Counted from the stretch's first letter, positions 1 to 11,278 are shown. The stretch: 40,332 bases of DNA from Nitrosomonadales bacterium (GCA_009886095.1 VFJL01000004.1:1-40332), one strand, 5' to 3'. Notes: generated by a model from the sequence alone, not told the origin. Translations and numbers: made by a program.

Positions 1-1
1 G

Positions 2-79
2 GCGCTACAGCTGCAACGACAGGTGCAGAGCTTCGATTATCCGGCTGCGCTGGTGACAGTGCGGGCGTTGATGCGGTAG
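2..79 (+). CDS. C-terminal fragment of an unidentified protein, cut by the window edge
   Basis: An open frame enters from the left edge and ends at a TAG at 77-79, giving 25 residues that finish ...FDYPAALVTVRALMR. A run of leucine and glutamine followed by an acidic/aromatic FDYPAAL segment and a short helix resembles the last helices of Hpt or hybrid-kinase proteins. Such a gene would fit beside the hybrid histidine kinase on the opposite strand. The fragment is too short to assign, so coding status rests only on the open frame and plausible composition. Confidence 0.4.
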   Translation, partial: ALQLQRQVQSFDYPAALVTVRALMR

Positions 80-93
80 GGGGGTGTAGGATC

Positions 94-216
94 GGTGGAT
101 TCTAATTCCAAGTGCACCACTGTTTAGAATTTAAGCGGATATGGTGTAATCGATGGTAATCGATCTTTAAAACGTGGGGCGGTTGCAATGTGAATCCACC
201 GGAATTAGAATCCACC
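94..216. repeat. 123-bp element bounded by perfect 16-bp inverted repeats
   Basis: GGTGGATTCTAATTCC at 94-109 is the exact reverse complement of GGAATTAGAATCCACC at 201-216. The interior is AT-rich, contains ATCGAT motifs repeated near 150-168 and 222-227, and has no coding frame. It lies between two convergent genes. A short non-coding segment with perfect terminal inverted repeats suggests a non-autonomous transposable element. A large bidirectional terminator is less likely because the arms are 91 bp apart. Its ends differ from those of the other repeat family in this window, although both contain an AATTCC/GGAATT core. Confidence 0.5.
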
Positions 217-263
217 TTCCCATCGATCTTGTTGCAGTCTTTCAGGCTGCTGCAAAATCCCCG

Positions 264-1964
264 TTAATCATCCCGCCGGCTCAAGGCGCGCAGCAAGGTC
301 GTAAACAGCATATCAGGGCTGAACGGCTTGACCAGGAAGTCATTCATCCCGGCATCGATACACAGGGCTTTGTCCTCGGCATAGGCGCTGGCGGTCATGG
401 CGATGATCGGTATAGCCTGGTAGCCGGGTAGCTGGCGTATCTGGCGGGTGGCGTCCAGCCCATTCAGCTTGGGCATCTGCATGTCCATGAAGATAGCGGC
501 GTAGGGTGTCTTCTCTGCATAAGCGACAGCCTCTGCGCCATCCTTCGCCGTATCCACGGCAAGGCCGGCCGCCTCCAGATTCAACTTGGCAACCTCCAGG
601 TTGATCGGTTCATCGTCGACCACCAGAATAAGATGGCCCAAATAACGCGTCCCGATCACCGCCTCAGCTTCACCGGAGACTGTCGGTTGGGTTTCCATGG
701 CCTTTGCGGTCTTTTTCAGCCGCACGGTGAACCAGAAGGTGCTGCCCACGCCCGGCGTGCTTTCGACGCCTGTTTCGCCTCCCATCATTTTGGCCAGATG
801 CCGGGTGATCGCCAGTCCGAGGCCAGTACCGCCGTACTTGCGAGTCATTGAGTTGTCGGCCTGTTCAAAGGCGCTGAAGAGCCTTGATATGGCTTCAGGG
901 GCGATGCCAATGCCTGTGTCCTGTACCTCGAAGCGTAGCAGCACCGAATCTGCATTCTCTTCCTGCTTGAGAGTGCGCAGGGTGATCGACCCTTTGTCAG
1001 TGAATTTGACAGCGTTAATGGCGTAGTTGAGCAAAGCCTGCTGCAATCGAGTGGGGTCGCCTAATAGGTTGTGCGGCAAGGGCTCGGCCTGCACCAGCAG
1101 GCGGATATTCTTGGCCTTGGCGGGCTCGGACAGCATCGAGACGACATTGGTCTGCAGGCTGCTGATGACGACCGGCACATTCTCCAGTTCGAGTTTGCCG
1201 GCCTCGATCTTGGAAATGTCGAGGACGTCATTGATGACACTCAGCAGGTGCTGGGAGGCGGTGTCGATGTTGTCGAGGCGTTCTGCCTGCTTGGGCGAGA
1301 CCCCCTCCCGCCGCAGAATGCTTGCCATGCCGACAATGCCGTTCATGGGCGTGCGGATCTCATGGCTCATGTTGGCGAGGAAGGCGCTCTTTGCGATGTT
1401 GGCGGCTTCGGCTGCGTCACGCGCTGCGGCCAGCTCGGTGGTGCGCGCAAGCACCAGCTCTTCGAGGTGGGTGCGGTACTGCGTGAGTTCAGCCAGTGCA
1501 TCGGATAAATTCCGAGTACGTTCCTGAACTTTTTCCTCCAACCCTGAATATGAGGCTTCTAGTTTACGGTTAAGCTCTGCAAGCTGATTAGATGATGGCG
1601 CTTTCAGTGCGGCTGGCATGATGCGCCAGAGTATCACGGCTGTAGCTACCGACATGACAGCTGTAATTAATTTCGATATTGCATTTGCCCAGTAATTCGG
1701 CTGCCAGATAGTAATAACGTCGAATAAGTGGGTTGTCCCGCAGGCAACGATAAAAAATCCAAATAGCAGGAGTAGCCATCTTTGTGGGATGTCTGGCCTT
1801 TTTTTGGCGAAATACCAAAGAGCAACCGGGATCGAGAAGTAAGAGGCGGCGATTATCGAGTCAGAAACTACAAACGTCCATAGCAACAATGGATCCCATG
1901 ATAGGCAGTAGCCGTGCGGAATAAAGTTTGTTGGTACTGAGTCCTGATAAATTGAATCCCACAT
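264..1964 (-). CDS. Hybrid histidine kinase with an ethylene-receptor-like membrane sensor domain
   Basis: This is a 566-residue sensor kinase. Residues 1-120 form three membrane helices that match the ethylene-binding domain of ETR1-type receptors. D35, Y42, C75 and H79 keep the same relative spacing as ETR1 D25, Y32, C65 and H69; in ETR1, C65 and H69 bind the copper cofactor. A coiled coil (about 125-190) leads to a HisKA domain with the phospho-acceptor H201 in NMSHEIRTP, with no obvious GAF domain between. The HATPase has an N-box near 304-320, DTGIGI at 349-354 and GGTGLGL at 378-384. A receiver domain follows (D450, D451, phospho-acceptor D494, K546). The ATG is preceded by AAAGGGGC about 8 bases upstream. 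The kinase and receiver calls are certain; copper and ethylene binding are inferred from the conserved residues. Its partner regulator is not in the window. Confidence 0.93.
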   Translation of the reverse strand: MWDSIYQDSVPTNFIPHGYCLSWDPLLLWTFVVSDSIIAASYFSIPVALWYFAKKRPDIPQRWLLLLFGFFIVACGTTHLFDVITIWQPNYWANAISKLITAVMSVATAVILWRIMPAALKAPSSNQLAELNRKLEASYSGLEEKVQERTRNLSDALAELTQYRTHLEELVLARTTELAAARDAAEAANIAKSAFLANMSHEIRTPMNGIVGMASILRREGVSPKQAERLDNIDTASQHLLSVINDVLDISKIEAGKLELENVPVVISSLQTNVVSMLSEPAKAKNIRLLVQAEPLPHNLLGDPTRLQQALLNYAINAVKFTDKGSITLRTLKQEENADSVLLRFEVQDTGIGIAPEAISRLFSAFEQADNSMTRKYGGTGLGLAITRHLAKMMGGETGVESTPGVGSTFWFTVRLKKTAKAMETQPTVSGEAEAVIGTRYLGHLILVVDDEPINLEVAKLNLEAAGLAVDTAKDGAEAVAYAEKTPYAAIFMDMQMPKLNGLDATRQIRQLPGYQAIPIIAMTASAYAEDKALCIDAGMNDFLVKPFSPDMLFTTLLRALSRRDD

Positions 1965-1968
1965 TGAT

Positions 1969-2227
1969 TTAAGCCCCTTTAATTAGCCATTGCTCCGGCC
2001 CGATGAAGTCTTGAGCCGTATACTTGACACGTTTGTCTTGGAAGTAGCTCATTACGCGCCCGGGAGCTTTGCTCCAGCATCATCATATACGCGATGGTTG
2101 CCTCGTGCAGCTTGGCTTTGGTGCGCACGGGAACGCGCTTGCCCGTCGCTTGCTTGAGATCCGCATTAAGGCGTTCCCAGATTGAGCTGGAGAGGAGGGG
2201 GACTCTAGCCGGGCAGGTAGCGGTCAT
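1969..2227 (-). pseudogene. Frameshifted remnant of an unidentified gene directly upstream of the kinase
   Basis: One frame reads about 58 sensible residues from 2227 (core IWERLNADLKQATGKR, then PVRTKAKLHEAT). Around 2040-2055 the plausible protein continues in a different frame (MSYFQDKRVKYTAQDF, then [11 protein letters not shown]) and stops at 1969-1971. The uncorrected frame instead ends at 1979. This pattern fits a gene fragment broken by one indel. The start lacks a clear ribosome binding site, so the N-terminus is probably also missing. The stop lies 4 bases from the kinase ATG, whose Shine-Dalgarno lies within the last codons of this remnant. I do not recognise the family; an IS-derived origin is possible but not shown. 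Confidence 0.4.
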
Positions 2228-2532
2228 GCAATTTTTTGGCAGATTAAATTCACTATATAATGTGAACCGCCGGACTTGTCAACCAGCAATTTACATGCCG
2301 CCGCCGCCTTGCTTGTGTTGACTGGCGTGCTCAGACGGATTAAAATCCATCCTTATTTGAAATACAGACAAAGCTGGGTTCTACTGCTCCGGCTTAATGT
2401 TAGTGCTAGTGCCGGAGAACAGAGGATAAGCGCTGGCTCGGGGAATGAAAAAAAGCAATTCATCTGAAGGTACGCTTTCAGCATCCCCAGTATCACACCA
2501 AGCAGTTCAGGTTTTCTGATAGACGCCGAATT
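2228..2532 (+). other. Intergenic leader region upstream of the atp operon
   Basis: This 305-base gap has no convincing gene. It holds a good sigma70-type promoter candidate at 2318-2346. A second possible minus-10 (TATAAT, 2256-2261) has only a poor T-rich minus-35. The first promoter would give an atpI leader of about 180 nucleotides. Confidence 0.5.
2318..2346 (+). promoter_or_regulatory. Candidate sigma70 promoter of the ATP synthase operon
   Basis: TTGACT (2318-2323) is separated by exactly 17 bases from TAAAAT (2341-2346). Each hexamer matches consensus in five of six positions. It points toward atpI and is the best promoter-like match in the gap. No start-site data are available. Confidence 0.5.
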
Positions 2533-2925
2533 ATGGGTTGGATACAAAGCAAACCGGTGCGCACCATCATGCGCTGGCAATTGATCGTCACCGTGGTAAT
2601 GGTACTGATCCTCGCTCCATTATGGGGGTTTCATGGTGCGCTCTCGGCGTTTCTGGGGGGGGTGGTGAGTATTGTCGCCGCTGCCGCTTTTGCTGCAATT
2701 GTCTCGCGCTACCATGGCGCCAGCATAAGTGGGGCACTTAAAACCGCGTTGCGGGCAGAGGCGGTCAAGATCATAACCATGATAGCCCTGCTCTGGCTGG
2801 TGTTGACGTTTTACAAGGATGTTGTTGCGGTTGGCTTCATTGGAACATTCGCTATCACTGTTTTGGTCTTCGGCATGGCGTTATTTGTCCGGGACGATAC
2901 AAGAGTGGTCCCACAAATTAAATAG
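2533..2925 (+). CDS. atpI: ATP synthase subunit I
   Basis: This 130-residue protein has four predicted membrane helices (about 14-32, 36-57, 76-92 and 96-118), the expected form of AtpI. The family assists assembly of the c-ring or magnesium uptake for the F1Fo ATP synthase and is poorly conserved in sequence. The assignment rests mainly on the helix pattern and on its place as first gene of the operon, 24 bases before atpB. Residues 1-13 carry several positive charges, consistent with a cytoplasmic N-terminus. The ATG lacks a strong Shine-Dalgarno, so the start is less certain than the end. Confidence 0.85.
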   Translation: MGWIQSKPVRTIMRWQLIVTVVMVLILAPLWGFHGALSAFLGGVVSIVAAAAFAAIVSRYHGASISGALKTALRAEAVKIITMIALLWLVLTFYKDVVAVGFIGTFAITVLVFGMALFVRDDTRVVPQIK

Positions 2926-4086
<1,161 letters not shown>

Positions 4087-4123
4087 TAATGCCGGCTCTC
4101 GGTGCCATTATCAGGGGCTAGCC

Positions 4124-4594
4124 ATGAACATAAATTTCACCCTTTTTTCTCAAGCGGCGGCTTTTGCCGTATTCATCTGGTTTACGGTCAGGTTTGTCTG
4201 GCCGCCATTGATGCGTGCGATTGAAGATCGCCAGAAAACCATCGCTGACGGCCTGGCGGCGGGTGAACGTGGCAAACATGAACTGGAATTATCCAGTCAC
4301 CGTTCCGCCGATGTGCTGAAGGAGGCCAAGCAACGGGCCTCCGATATTATTGCCCAGGCAGAAAAACGTGCTTCCCAAATTATCGAGGAAGCAAAAGGAA
4401 CCGCCAAGGATGAAGGTAATCGCATTCTCGTTGGCGCCAAGGCAGAGGTCGAACAGGAAGTGTTTCGCGCCAAGGAAACATTGCGTCAGCAGGTGGCTGA
4501 TCTGGCTGTGGCAGGTGCCGCGAAGATTCTGCGCCGCGAAGTGGACGCCAAAACTCACGCCGATCTGCTCACATCCATCAAGGCGGAGCTGTAA
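4124..4594 (+). CDS. atpF: F1Fo ATP synthase subunit b
   Basis: Subunit b (156 residues) is the peripheral stalk. One N-terminal membrane helix (about 5-26) is followed by a long charged coiled coil ending with RREVDAKTHADLLTSIKAEL, the usual subunit-b tail. A longer open frame reaches back into atpE, but the family starts MNINFTLFSQAAAF, and AGGGG lies about 7 bases before the ATG at 4124. It ends 3 bases before atpH, consistent with translational coupling. Confidence 0.96.
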   Translation: MNINFTLFSQAAAFAVFIWFTVRFVWPPLMRAIEDRQKTIADGLAAGERGKHELELSSHRSADVLKEAKQRASDIIAQAEKRASQIIEEAKGTAKDEGNRILVGAKAEVEQEVFRAKETLRQQVADLAVAGAAKILRREVDAKTHADLLTSIKAEL

Positions 4595-4597
4595 GCG

Positions 4598-5134
4598 ATG
4601 GCTGAAGCCCGCACTGTTGCGCGACCCTATGCTGAAGCCGTGTTCAAGCTGGCTAGAGCGGGTAATACGCTGCCTGCCTGGTCTGACATGCTGCGGCTTA
4701 CGGCCACGGTAGCCGGTGACGAGCGTATTCGCACCCTTATCGGCAATCCGAAAATTCCTGCCAGGCGACTGGGCGAACTGCTACTCAGCATATGCAACGG
4801 TAAGCTCAACAGCGAAGGCCGCAATTTTATTCTGTTGCTGGTAGAGAACCACCGGGTCGAAATACTGCCGCAAGTAAGCGAGCTGTTCGAGCAACTGAAA
4901 GCGCAACATGAAGGTGTGCTGGAAGCGAATATTGCTTCTGCATTTGCCATGAGCGACGTGCAATTGAAAGATTTGGTGCTAAACCTCGAGGCCAAATTTA
5001 AACGCAAAATAGAGGCCAAGGTGAGTGTGAATCCGGAATTAATCGGCGGAGTGAAAGTTGAAATCGGTGACGAAGTGCTCGACGCCTCCGTGCGCGGCAA
5101 ACTGGAAGCCATGGCCATTGCCCTTAAAAGCTAG
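4598..5134 (+). CDS. atpH: F1Fo ATP synthase subunit delta
   Basis: Subunit delta (178 residues) joins the peripheral stalk to the top of F1. The N-terminus ARTVARPYAEAVFKLA is the standard helical-bundle start of the OSCP/delta family. The C-terminus has the expected VNPELIGGVKVEIGDEVLDA segment (about 143-162). Length is normal. The gene starts 3 bases after atpF and its Shine-Dalgarno-like GGCGGAG is inside the end of atpF. atpA follows after 12 bases. Confidence 0.96.
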   Translation: MAEARTVARPYAEAVFKLARAGNTLPAWSDMLRLTATVAGDERIRTLIGNPKIPARRLGELLLSICNGKLNSEGRNFILLLVENHRVEILPQVSELFEQLKAQHEGVLEANIASAFAMSDVQLKDLVLNLEAKFKRKIEAKVSVNPELIGGVKVEIGDEVLDASVRGKLEAMAIALKS

Positions 5135-5146
5135 GAGTTATTTGAA

Positions 5147-6688
5147 ATGCAGTTAAATCCATCTGAAATCAGTGAACTGATTAGAAGCAGAATCGAGGGG
5201 CTTGGCACTACTGCGGAAGTCCGTACCCAGGGCACCATCGTTTCGGTGACTGACGGTATCGTACGTATTCACGGCCTGTCCGACGTAATGCAGGGCGAAA
5301 TGCTGGAATTTCCCGGCAATACTTTCGGTCTCGCACTCAACCTTGAGCGCGACTCCGTTGGTGCAGTAATTATGGGCGCATACGAGCACATCACCGAGGG
5401 TGATATCGTCAAGTGTACTGGCCGCATTCTGGAAGTCCCGGTAGGCGAAGGATTGATGGGCCGTGTAGTCAACGCGCTGGGACAGCCGATAGATGGCAAA
5501 GGTCCGATAACCGCGCAAGGTTCTGAGCCGATCGAAAAAATCGCACCGGGCGTGATCTGGCGTCAATCAGTGAATCAACCGGTACAGACCGGACTGAAGT
5601 CGATTGATGCCATGGTTCCTGTCGGGCGCGGCCAACGCGAATTGATCATCGGCGACCGCCAGACCGGCAAAACTGCGGTGGCGATAGACGCGATTATCAA
5701 CCAGAAAGGCGAGAACATGGTTTGCATCTACGTTGCGATCGGACAGAAAGCCTCGTCCATCGCCAACGTGGTACGCAAACTGGAAGAACACGGCGCGATG
5801 GAGTACACCATCGTAGTAGCTGCCACCGCGTCCGAATCGGCAGCAATGCAATTTATTGCCCCCTACTCTGGTTGCACCATGGGGGAATACTTCCGCGACA
5901 AGGGTGAAGATGCGCTTATCATATATGACGATTTGACCAAACAGGCTTGGGCCTACCGGCAGATTTCACTGTTGCTGCGTCGTCCACCCGGTCGCGAAGC
6001 CTATCCTGGCGATGTGTTTTATCTGCACTCGCGGTTACTGGAGCGGGCTGCTCGAGTCAGCGCGGCATACGTCGAGAAAGCCACCAATGGCGCAGTTAAA
6101 GGAAAAACCGGTTCATTGACTGCGTTGCCGGTGATCGAGACCCAGGCGGGTGACGTAACTGCCTTCGTTCCTACCAATGTGATTTCAATCACCGATGGCC
6201 AGATTTTTCTGGAAACCGATTTATTCAATGCCGGTATCCGCCCTGCGATCAATGCCGGGGTTTCGGTGTCACGCGTAGGCGGCGCGGCACAAACCAAGGT
6301 CATCAAAAAACTGGGCGGTGGTGTGCGTCTGGCACTGGCACAATATCGTGAGCTGGCAGCGTTTGCACAGTTTGCTTCCGATCTCGACGAGGCTACCCGC
6401 AAGCAATTGGAACGCGGCAAGATGGTGACGGAACTGATGAAGCAGGCGCAATATGCCACCCTGAGCGTATCCGAAATGGCGCTCACGTTGTTTGCCGTTA
6501 ACAAAGGCTATCTGGACGATGTAGAGGTAAAACGTGCACTGGCGTTTGAATCGGCATTGAAAGGCCATATGCGAAGCAAATATGGCGCCATTATGGACAA
6601 GATTGAAACCAGTAAGGATCTCGACGCCGCGACTGAAAAAGAGCTAGACGCCGCGATTCAAGACTTCAAGACAAACGGAACGTATTAA
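5147..6688 (+). CDS. atpA: F1Fo ATP synthase subunit alpha
   Basis: Subunit alpha (513 residues) carries the non-catalytic nucleotide sites of F1. The beta-barrel start (about 25-95) is followed by the Walker A motif GDRQTGKT at 169-176. The family signature [17 protein letters not shown] (about 366-382) is present, as is the usual helical C-terminus. TAGGAG lies about 9 bases before the ATG. Length and motifs are those of a normal bacterial alpha subunit, with nothing unusual seen. Confidence 0.98.
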   Translation: MQLNPSEISELIRSRIEGLGTTAEVRTQGTIVSVTDGIVRIHGLSDVMQGEMLEFPGNTFGLALNLERDSVGAVIMGAYEHITEGDIVKCTGRILEVPVGEGLMGRVVNALGQPIDGKGPITAQGSEPIEKIAPGVIWRQSVNQPVQTGLKSIDAMVPVGRGQRELIIGDRQTGKTAVAIDAIINQKGENMVCIYVAIGQKASSIANVVRKLEEHGAMEYTIVVAATASESAAMQFIAPYSGCTMGEYFRDKGEDALIIYDDLTKQAWAYRQISLLLRRPPGREAYPGDVFYLHSRLLERAARVSAAYVEKATNGAVKGKTGSLTALPVIETQAGDVTAFVPTNVISITDGQIFLETDLFNAGIRPAINAGVSVSRVGGAAQTKVIKKLGGGVRLALAQYRELAAFAQFASDLDEATRKQLERGKMVTELMKQAQYATLSVSEMALTLFAVNKGYLDDVEVKRALAFESALKGHMRSKYGAIMDKIETSKDLDAATEKELDAAIQDFKTNGTY

Positions 6689-6691
6689 CCG

Positions 6692-7573
6692 ATGGCCGGT
6701 AGCAGAGAAATACGCAACAAGATCAAAAGCGTCAAGAATACGCAGAAGATCACGCGCGCCATGGAAATGGTCGCTGCTTCCAAAATGCGCAAGGCACAGG
6801 AGCGCATGAAAAAAGCGCGCCCCTACGGCGAAAAGATACGTAATGTTGCCGCGCACATGAGCCGTGCCAATACCGAATACCGTCATCCTTTTCTGATCGA
6901 ACGGGATACGGTTAAGCGTATCGGCATTATCGTAGTCACTTCCGACAAGGGCTTGTGCGGCGGTCTCAATACCAATGTATTGCGCATGGCGCTAAGCAAG
7001 ATGAAGGCGTGGGAAATTGAAGGCGAACAGATTGAGGCCTGCTGCATTGGCAATAAGGGTTTTGGTTTCATGAACCGACTCGGCGCCAACGTGATTTCGC
7101 ATGTTATCGGTCTGGGAGATGCGCCTGATCTGGCGAAGCTGATTGGTGCAGTGAAAATCATCCTGGACGGTTATACCCAGGATCGCTTCGACCGCGTCTA
7201 TATTTTCTATACCCGCTTCATCAACACCATGAAACAGGAACCGGTGATGGAGCAGTTGCTGCCGCTTTCCGACGAGCGCCTTAAAGGGGGCGAAGGTCCC
7301 AAGGGTCAAAGGGGTGTATGGGATTATATTTACGAACCCGAAGCCAAGCCCGTCATTGATGACATCATGGTGCGCTATGTCGAGGCGCTGATTTACCAGG
7401 CTCTGACCGAGAACATGGCATCGGAACAATCGGCGCGGATGGTGGCAATGAAGGCCGCGTCAGATAATGCCGGTAGCGTAATAGACGAATTAACGCTGAT
7501 TTACAACAAATCGCGTCAGGCTGCGATTACCAAGGAATTGTCCGAGATCGTTGGCGGCGCGGCAGCAGTTTAA
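6692..7573 (+). CDS. atpG: F1Fo ATP synthase subunit gamma
   Basis: Subunit gamma (293 residues) is the central rotor shaft. The N-terminal helix has the expected [30 protein letters not shown] lies in the middle, and the C-terminal helix ends with the family motif [20 protein letters not shown] and SEIVGGAAA. It starts 3 bases after atpA and ends 30 bases before atpD. Confidence 0.97.
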   Translation: MAGSREIRNKIKSVKNTQKITRAMEMVAASKMRKAQERMKKARPYGEKIRNVAAHMSRANTEYRHPFLIERDTVKRIGIIVVTSDKGLCGGLNTNVLRMALSKMKAWEIEGEQIEACCIGNKGFGFMNRLGANVISHVIGLGDAPDLAKLIGAVKIILDGYTQDRFDRVYIFYTRFINTMKQEPVMEQLLPLSDERLKGGEGPKGQRGVWDYIYEPEAKPVIDDIMVRYVEALIYQALTENMASEQSARMVAMKAASDNAGSVIDELTLIYNKSRQAAITKELSEIVGGAAAV

Positions 7574-7594
7574 ACATTTTGATTTAGCATTTAG

Positions 7595-8983
<1,389 letters not shown>

Positions 8984-9026
8984 CAGAAGCTTTTTTATAA
9001 ACTCGACTGGCATAATCTGACTAATC

Positions 9027-9073
9027 ATTCCAATTTCAGTTCAAAAGTGTCACTGATGAAATAGAATTGGAAT
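9027..9073. repeat. 47-bp solo copy of the interspersed repeat, inside the atp operon
   Basis: The segment starts ATTCCAATTTCAGTTC and ends GAATTGGAAT. The middle, AGTGTCACTGATGAAAT, is the right-hand sequence of the longer copies (compare 17591-17605 and 39906-39917). It therefore looks like a full element whose interior has been lost, leaving joined ends that are imperfect inverted repeats. It lies between atpD and atpC, so it must be transcribed with the operon. Confidence 0.6.
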
Positions 9074-9091
9074 CAGATATTGGAAACCTAA

Positions 9092-9514
9092 ATGAGCACT
9101 GTATTTCACGTTGATATCGTCAGCGCCGAGGAATCGATCTACTCAGGTCCTGCCGAGTTTCTGGTAGCGCCAGCAGAGGCAGGCGATGTGGGTATTTACC
9201 CGCACCATACGCCGATGCTGACCCGGATCAAGCCCGGTTCAGTGCGGATCAAGGCACCACTGCAAGAAGAAGAGCTGGTTTATGTCTCCGGCGGCATGCT
9301 GGAGATACAGCCAGACGTGGTGACCATCCTCGCCGATACTGCCGTGCGTGGCGCCGATCTGGATGAAGCCAAATCGATAGAGGCCAAGAAACGCGCAGAG
9401 GAAGCCCTGAAGGATCGTTCCTCCAACATGGATTACGCCCGCGCCCAAGCGGAACTCGCCGAGTCGATCGCACAATTGGCGGCGATTCAGCGGTTGAGAA
9501 AACGCGGCCATTGA
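9092..9514 (+). CDS. atpC: F1Fo ATP synthase subunit epsilon
   Basis: Subunit epsilon (140 residues) is the regulatory rotor subunit. The beta-sandwich (about 1-86) includes [20 protein letters not shown] and [21 protein letters not shown] helical hairpin follows (about 90-138). Length and motifs are normal. It is the last gene of the operon and is followed about 20 bases later by a strong terminator. The upstream gap holds a repeat element rather than the short spacing usual before atpC. Confidence 0.96.
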   Translation: MSTVFHVDIVSAEESIYSGPAEFLVAPAEAGDVGIYPHHTPMLTRIKPGSVRIKAPLQEEELVYVSGGMLEIQPDVVTILADTAVRGADLDEAKSIEAKKRAEEALKDRSSNMDYARAQAELAESIAQLAAIQRLRKRGH

Positions 9515-9534
9515 GTTGTTTTAGGCCACATCCG

Positions 9535-9566
9535 AAAAAGGCGGCCTATGGCCGCCTTTTTATTTT
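9535..9566 (+). terminator. Rho-independent terminator of the atp operon
   Basis: AAAAAGGCGGCC (9535-9546) pairs perfectly with GGCCGCCTTTTT (9550-9561) around a 3-base loop, and T-rich sequence follows. The A-run on the 5' side suggests it could also act on the opposite strand. Confidence 0.9.
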
Positions 9567-9577
9567 TCTGGAATAGC

Positions 9578-9637
9578 GTTGGTTTCTTTAGTGTTGGTTT
9601 CTTAAAAGTTGGGTTCTTGAAGGTTGCTGTCAACATG
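9578..9637. repeat. Degenerate 15-bp tandem repeat
   Basis: GTTGGTTTCTTTAGT (9578), GTTGGTTTCTTAAAA (9593) and GTTGGGTTCTTGAAG (9608) are three consecutive 15-base units. A fourth, weaker unit beginning GTTGCTGTC starts at 9623. The run sits between the atp terminator and repeat copy A. No coding frame is evident. Confidence 0.6.
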
Positions 9638-9669
9638 GTAAAGCACTAAAATCTCGCCATGTCCTGCTT

Positions 9670-9803
9670 ATTCCAGCCCCATTTCATTAGTAACACTTCG
9701 TTGATACCCTCACTCGCGTCTGGCCGTACCATCTGTACTATCGGCGGCGGCATTCGTCCGTCATCGCCTGGTTTCACTTTCGAACTGGAATCGGAATTAG
9801 AAC
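9670..9803 (-). repeat. Interspersed MITE-like repeat, copy A (reverse orientation)
   Basis: ATTCCAGCCCCATTTCATTA, then a segment like the reverse complement of GAGTGAGGGTATCAACGAAG, mark the right end of the family. CTTTCGAACTGGAAT (9777-9791) and a GGAATTAGAA tail mark the left end. The central hairpin seen in other copies is reduced here. It ends only about 28 bases before the glmU start, so it forms most of the glmU upstream region. Confidence 0.65.
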
Positions 9804-9831
9804 TTCAAATTGTTAGCGGCGTCCTACTCTT

Positions 9832-11211
9832 GTGCCAACACTGAACATCGTCATCCTCGCTGCCGGACTCGGCAAGCGCATGCACTCAACGCTGCCCAAG
9901 GTACTACACCCGCTGGCTGGCAGGTCGCTACTTTCCCATGTGCTCGACACCGCGCGTGCGCTGGCGCCGGAGAAAATCTGTGTGGTGTACGGTCACGGCG
10001 GCGAAATCGTACCGCAGACAATAGACGACGGGAAACTCGTCTGGGTAAAACAGGAACTGCAATTGGGTACCGGCCACGCGCTGATGCAAACGCTGCCTCA
10101 TCTGGACAAGAGCGGCATGACGCTGGTGCTGTTTGGCGATGTGCCGCTGACCAGAGTTGAAACCCTGCGGGAATTGATAGCAGCAGCGGCAGCAAAATAT
10201 CTTGCGCTACTCACGCTGGAACTGGATGAGCCCCACGGCTATGGCAGAATTGTGCGTAGCAGCGAGGGGGAGATCACCGCTATTGTCGAACAGAAGGATG
10301 CCAGCGAAACCCAGCGGCAAATCCGTGAAATTAATACTGGCATCATGGCGGTCCCTAATCAGTATCTGCACGACTGGCTGCATCAGCTGAAAAACAACAA
10401 TGCACAGAAGGAGTATTACCTCACCGACATCGTAGCGATGGCAGTCAAGGATGGAGTCAAGGTGGAGGCTACCCAGCCAGGTAATGCCTGGGAAACGCTG
10501 GGCATCAATAGCAAAGTACAATTGGCAGCGCTTGAGCGTATCTATCAAAATGAATCCGCCCACAGACTGCTGGAGCAGGGTGTGACCCTAGCCGATCCAT
10601 CGCGGATCGACATTCGCGGTCAGCTTGCCTGTGGCAGCGATGTAACAATAGATGTCAACTGCATTTTTGAAGGTCTAGTGCAGCTGGATGATAATGTGAA
10701 AGTGGGCGCTCACAGTATCTTGAAGAACGTGAAGATTGCGGCAGGAACAGTGATCGCTCCCTTCAGTCTGATCGAAGATGCTGAAATCGGAAAAAACTGC
10801 CGCATCGGACCTTATGCCCGCATTCGTCCCGGGACCAGACTTGCCAGCGAAGTCCATATCGGTAATTTTGTCGAAGTCAAAAATAGCAGCATTGCCGCCA
10901 GCAGCAAAGCGAATCATTTGAGCTACATCGGCGATGCTGTCATAGGTAAGAATGTCAACATCGGTGCCGGGACAATTACCTGCAACTACGATGGGGCCAA
11001 CAAATACCAGACCATTATCGAAGACGACGTGTTTATCGGTTCTGATACCCAGTTGATCGCACCAGTGAAAGTGGCAAAAGGCGCTACCATCGGCGCGGGT
11101 TCGACCATCACCCGAGACACCCCACCGGAAAAATTGACCCTGTCACGCGCCAAACAGATAAGCATCGCCGGCTGGAAACGGCCGATAAAAAAAGTGAAGT
11201 ATGAAAAATGA
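9832..11211 (+). CDS. glmU: Bifunctional UDP-GlcNAc pyrophosphorylase / glucosamine-1-phosphate acetyltransferase
   Basis: GlmU (459 residues) makes UDP-N-acetylglucosamine for peptidoglycan and lipopolysaccharide. The N-terminal uridyltransferase has LAAGLGKRMHSTLPKVLHPL at 9-28. The C-terminal left-handed beta-helix shows many hexapeptide repeats (for example IGKNCRIGPYARIRPG). NHLSYIGDA contains the histidine expected to be the acetyltransfer base. Translation starts at GTG 9832: an in-frame TAG at 9814-9816 excludes a longer form, and MPTLNIVILAAG fits the family start. No clear Shine-Dalgarno is visible, and repeat copy A lies immediately upstream. glmS follows after 67 bases. Confidence 0.97.
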   Translation: MPTLNIVILAAGLGKRMHSTLPKVLHPLAGRSLLSHVLDTARALAPEKICVVYGHGGEIVPQTIDDGKLVWVKQELQLGTGHALMQTLPHLDKSGMTLVLFGDVPLTRVETLRELIAAAAAKYLALLTLELDEPHGYGRIVRSSEGEITAIVEQKDASETQRQIREINTGIMAVPNQYLHDWLHQLKNNNAQKEYYLTDIVAMAVKDGVKVEATQPGNAWETLGINSKVQLAALERIYQNESAHRLLEQGVTLADPSRIDIRGQLACGSDVTIDVNCIFEGLVQLDDNVKVGAHSILKNVKIAAGTVIAPFSLIEDAEIGKNCRIGPYARIRPGTRLASEVHIGNFVEVKNSSIAASSKANHLSYIGDAVIGKNVNIGAGTITCNYDGANKYQTIIEDDVFIGSDTQLIAPVKVAKGATIGAGSTITRDTPPEKLTLSRAKQISIAGWKRPIKKVKYEK

Positions 11212-11278
11212 ACTGCAAACCGGCGGAGTTCTCTCAGTTCTGCCAAACCAGGAAAGGTAACAACATGGGAGTTTGTCT

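Noticed and set aside
1027-1527. Long open frames on the plus strand opposite the histidine kinase
   Set aside because: They are low-complexity Ser/Arg/Leu translations with no family features, lying opposite well-conserved HisKA/HATPase motifs.
11212-11278. Possible glmS ribozyme or riboswitch upstream of glmS
   Set aside because: The gap is only 67 bases and shows none of the ribozyme core. The glmS ribozyme is known from Gram-positive bacteria.
11273-11278. TTG start two codons before the glmS ATG
   Set aside because: GlmS needs cysteine directly after the initiator Met for glutaminase activity, and the Shine-Dalgarno spacing fits the ATG.
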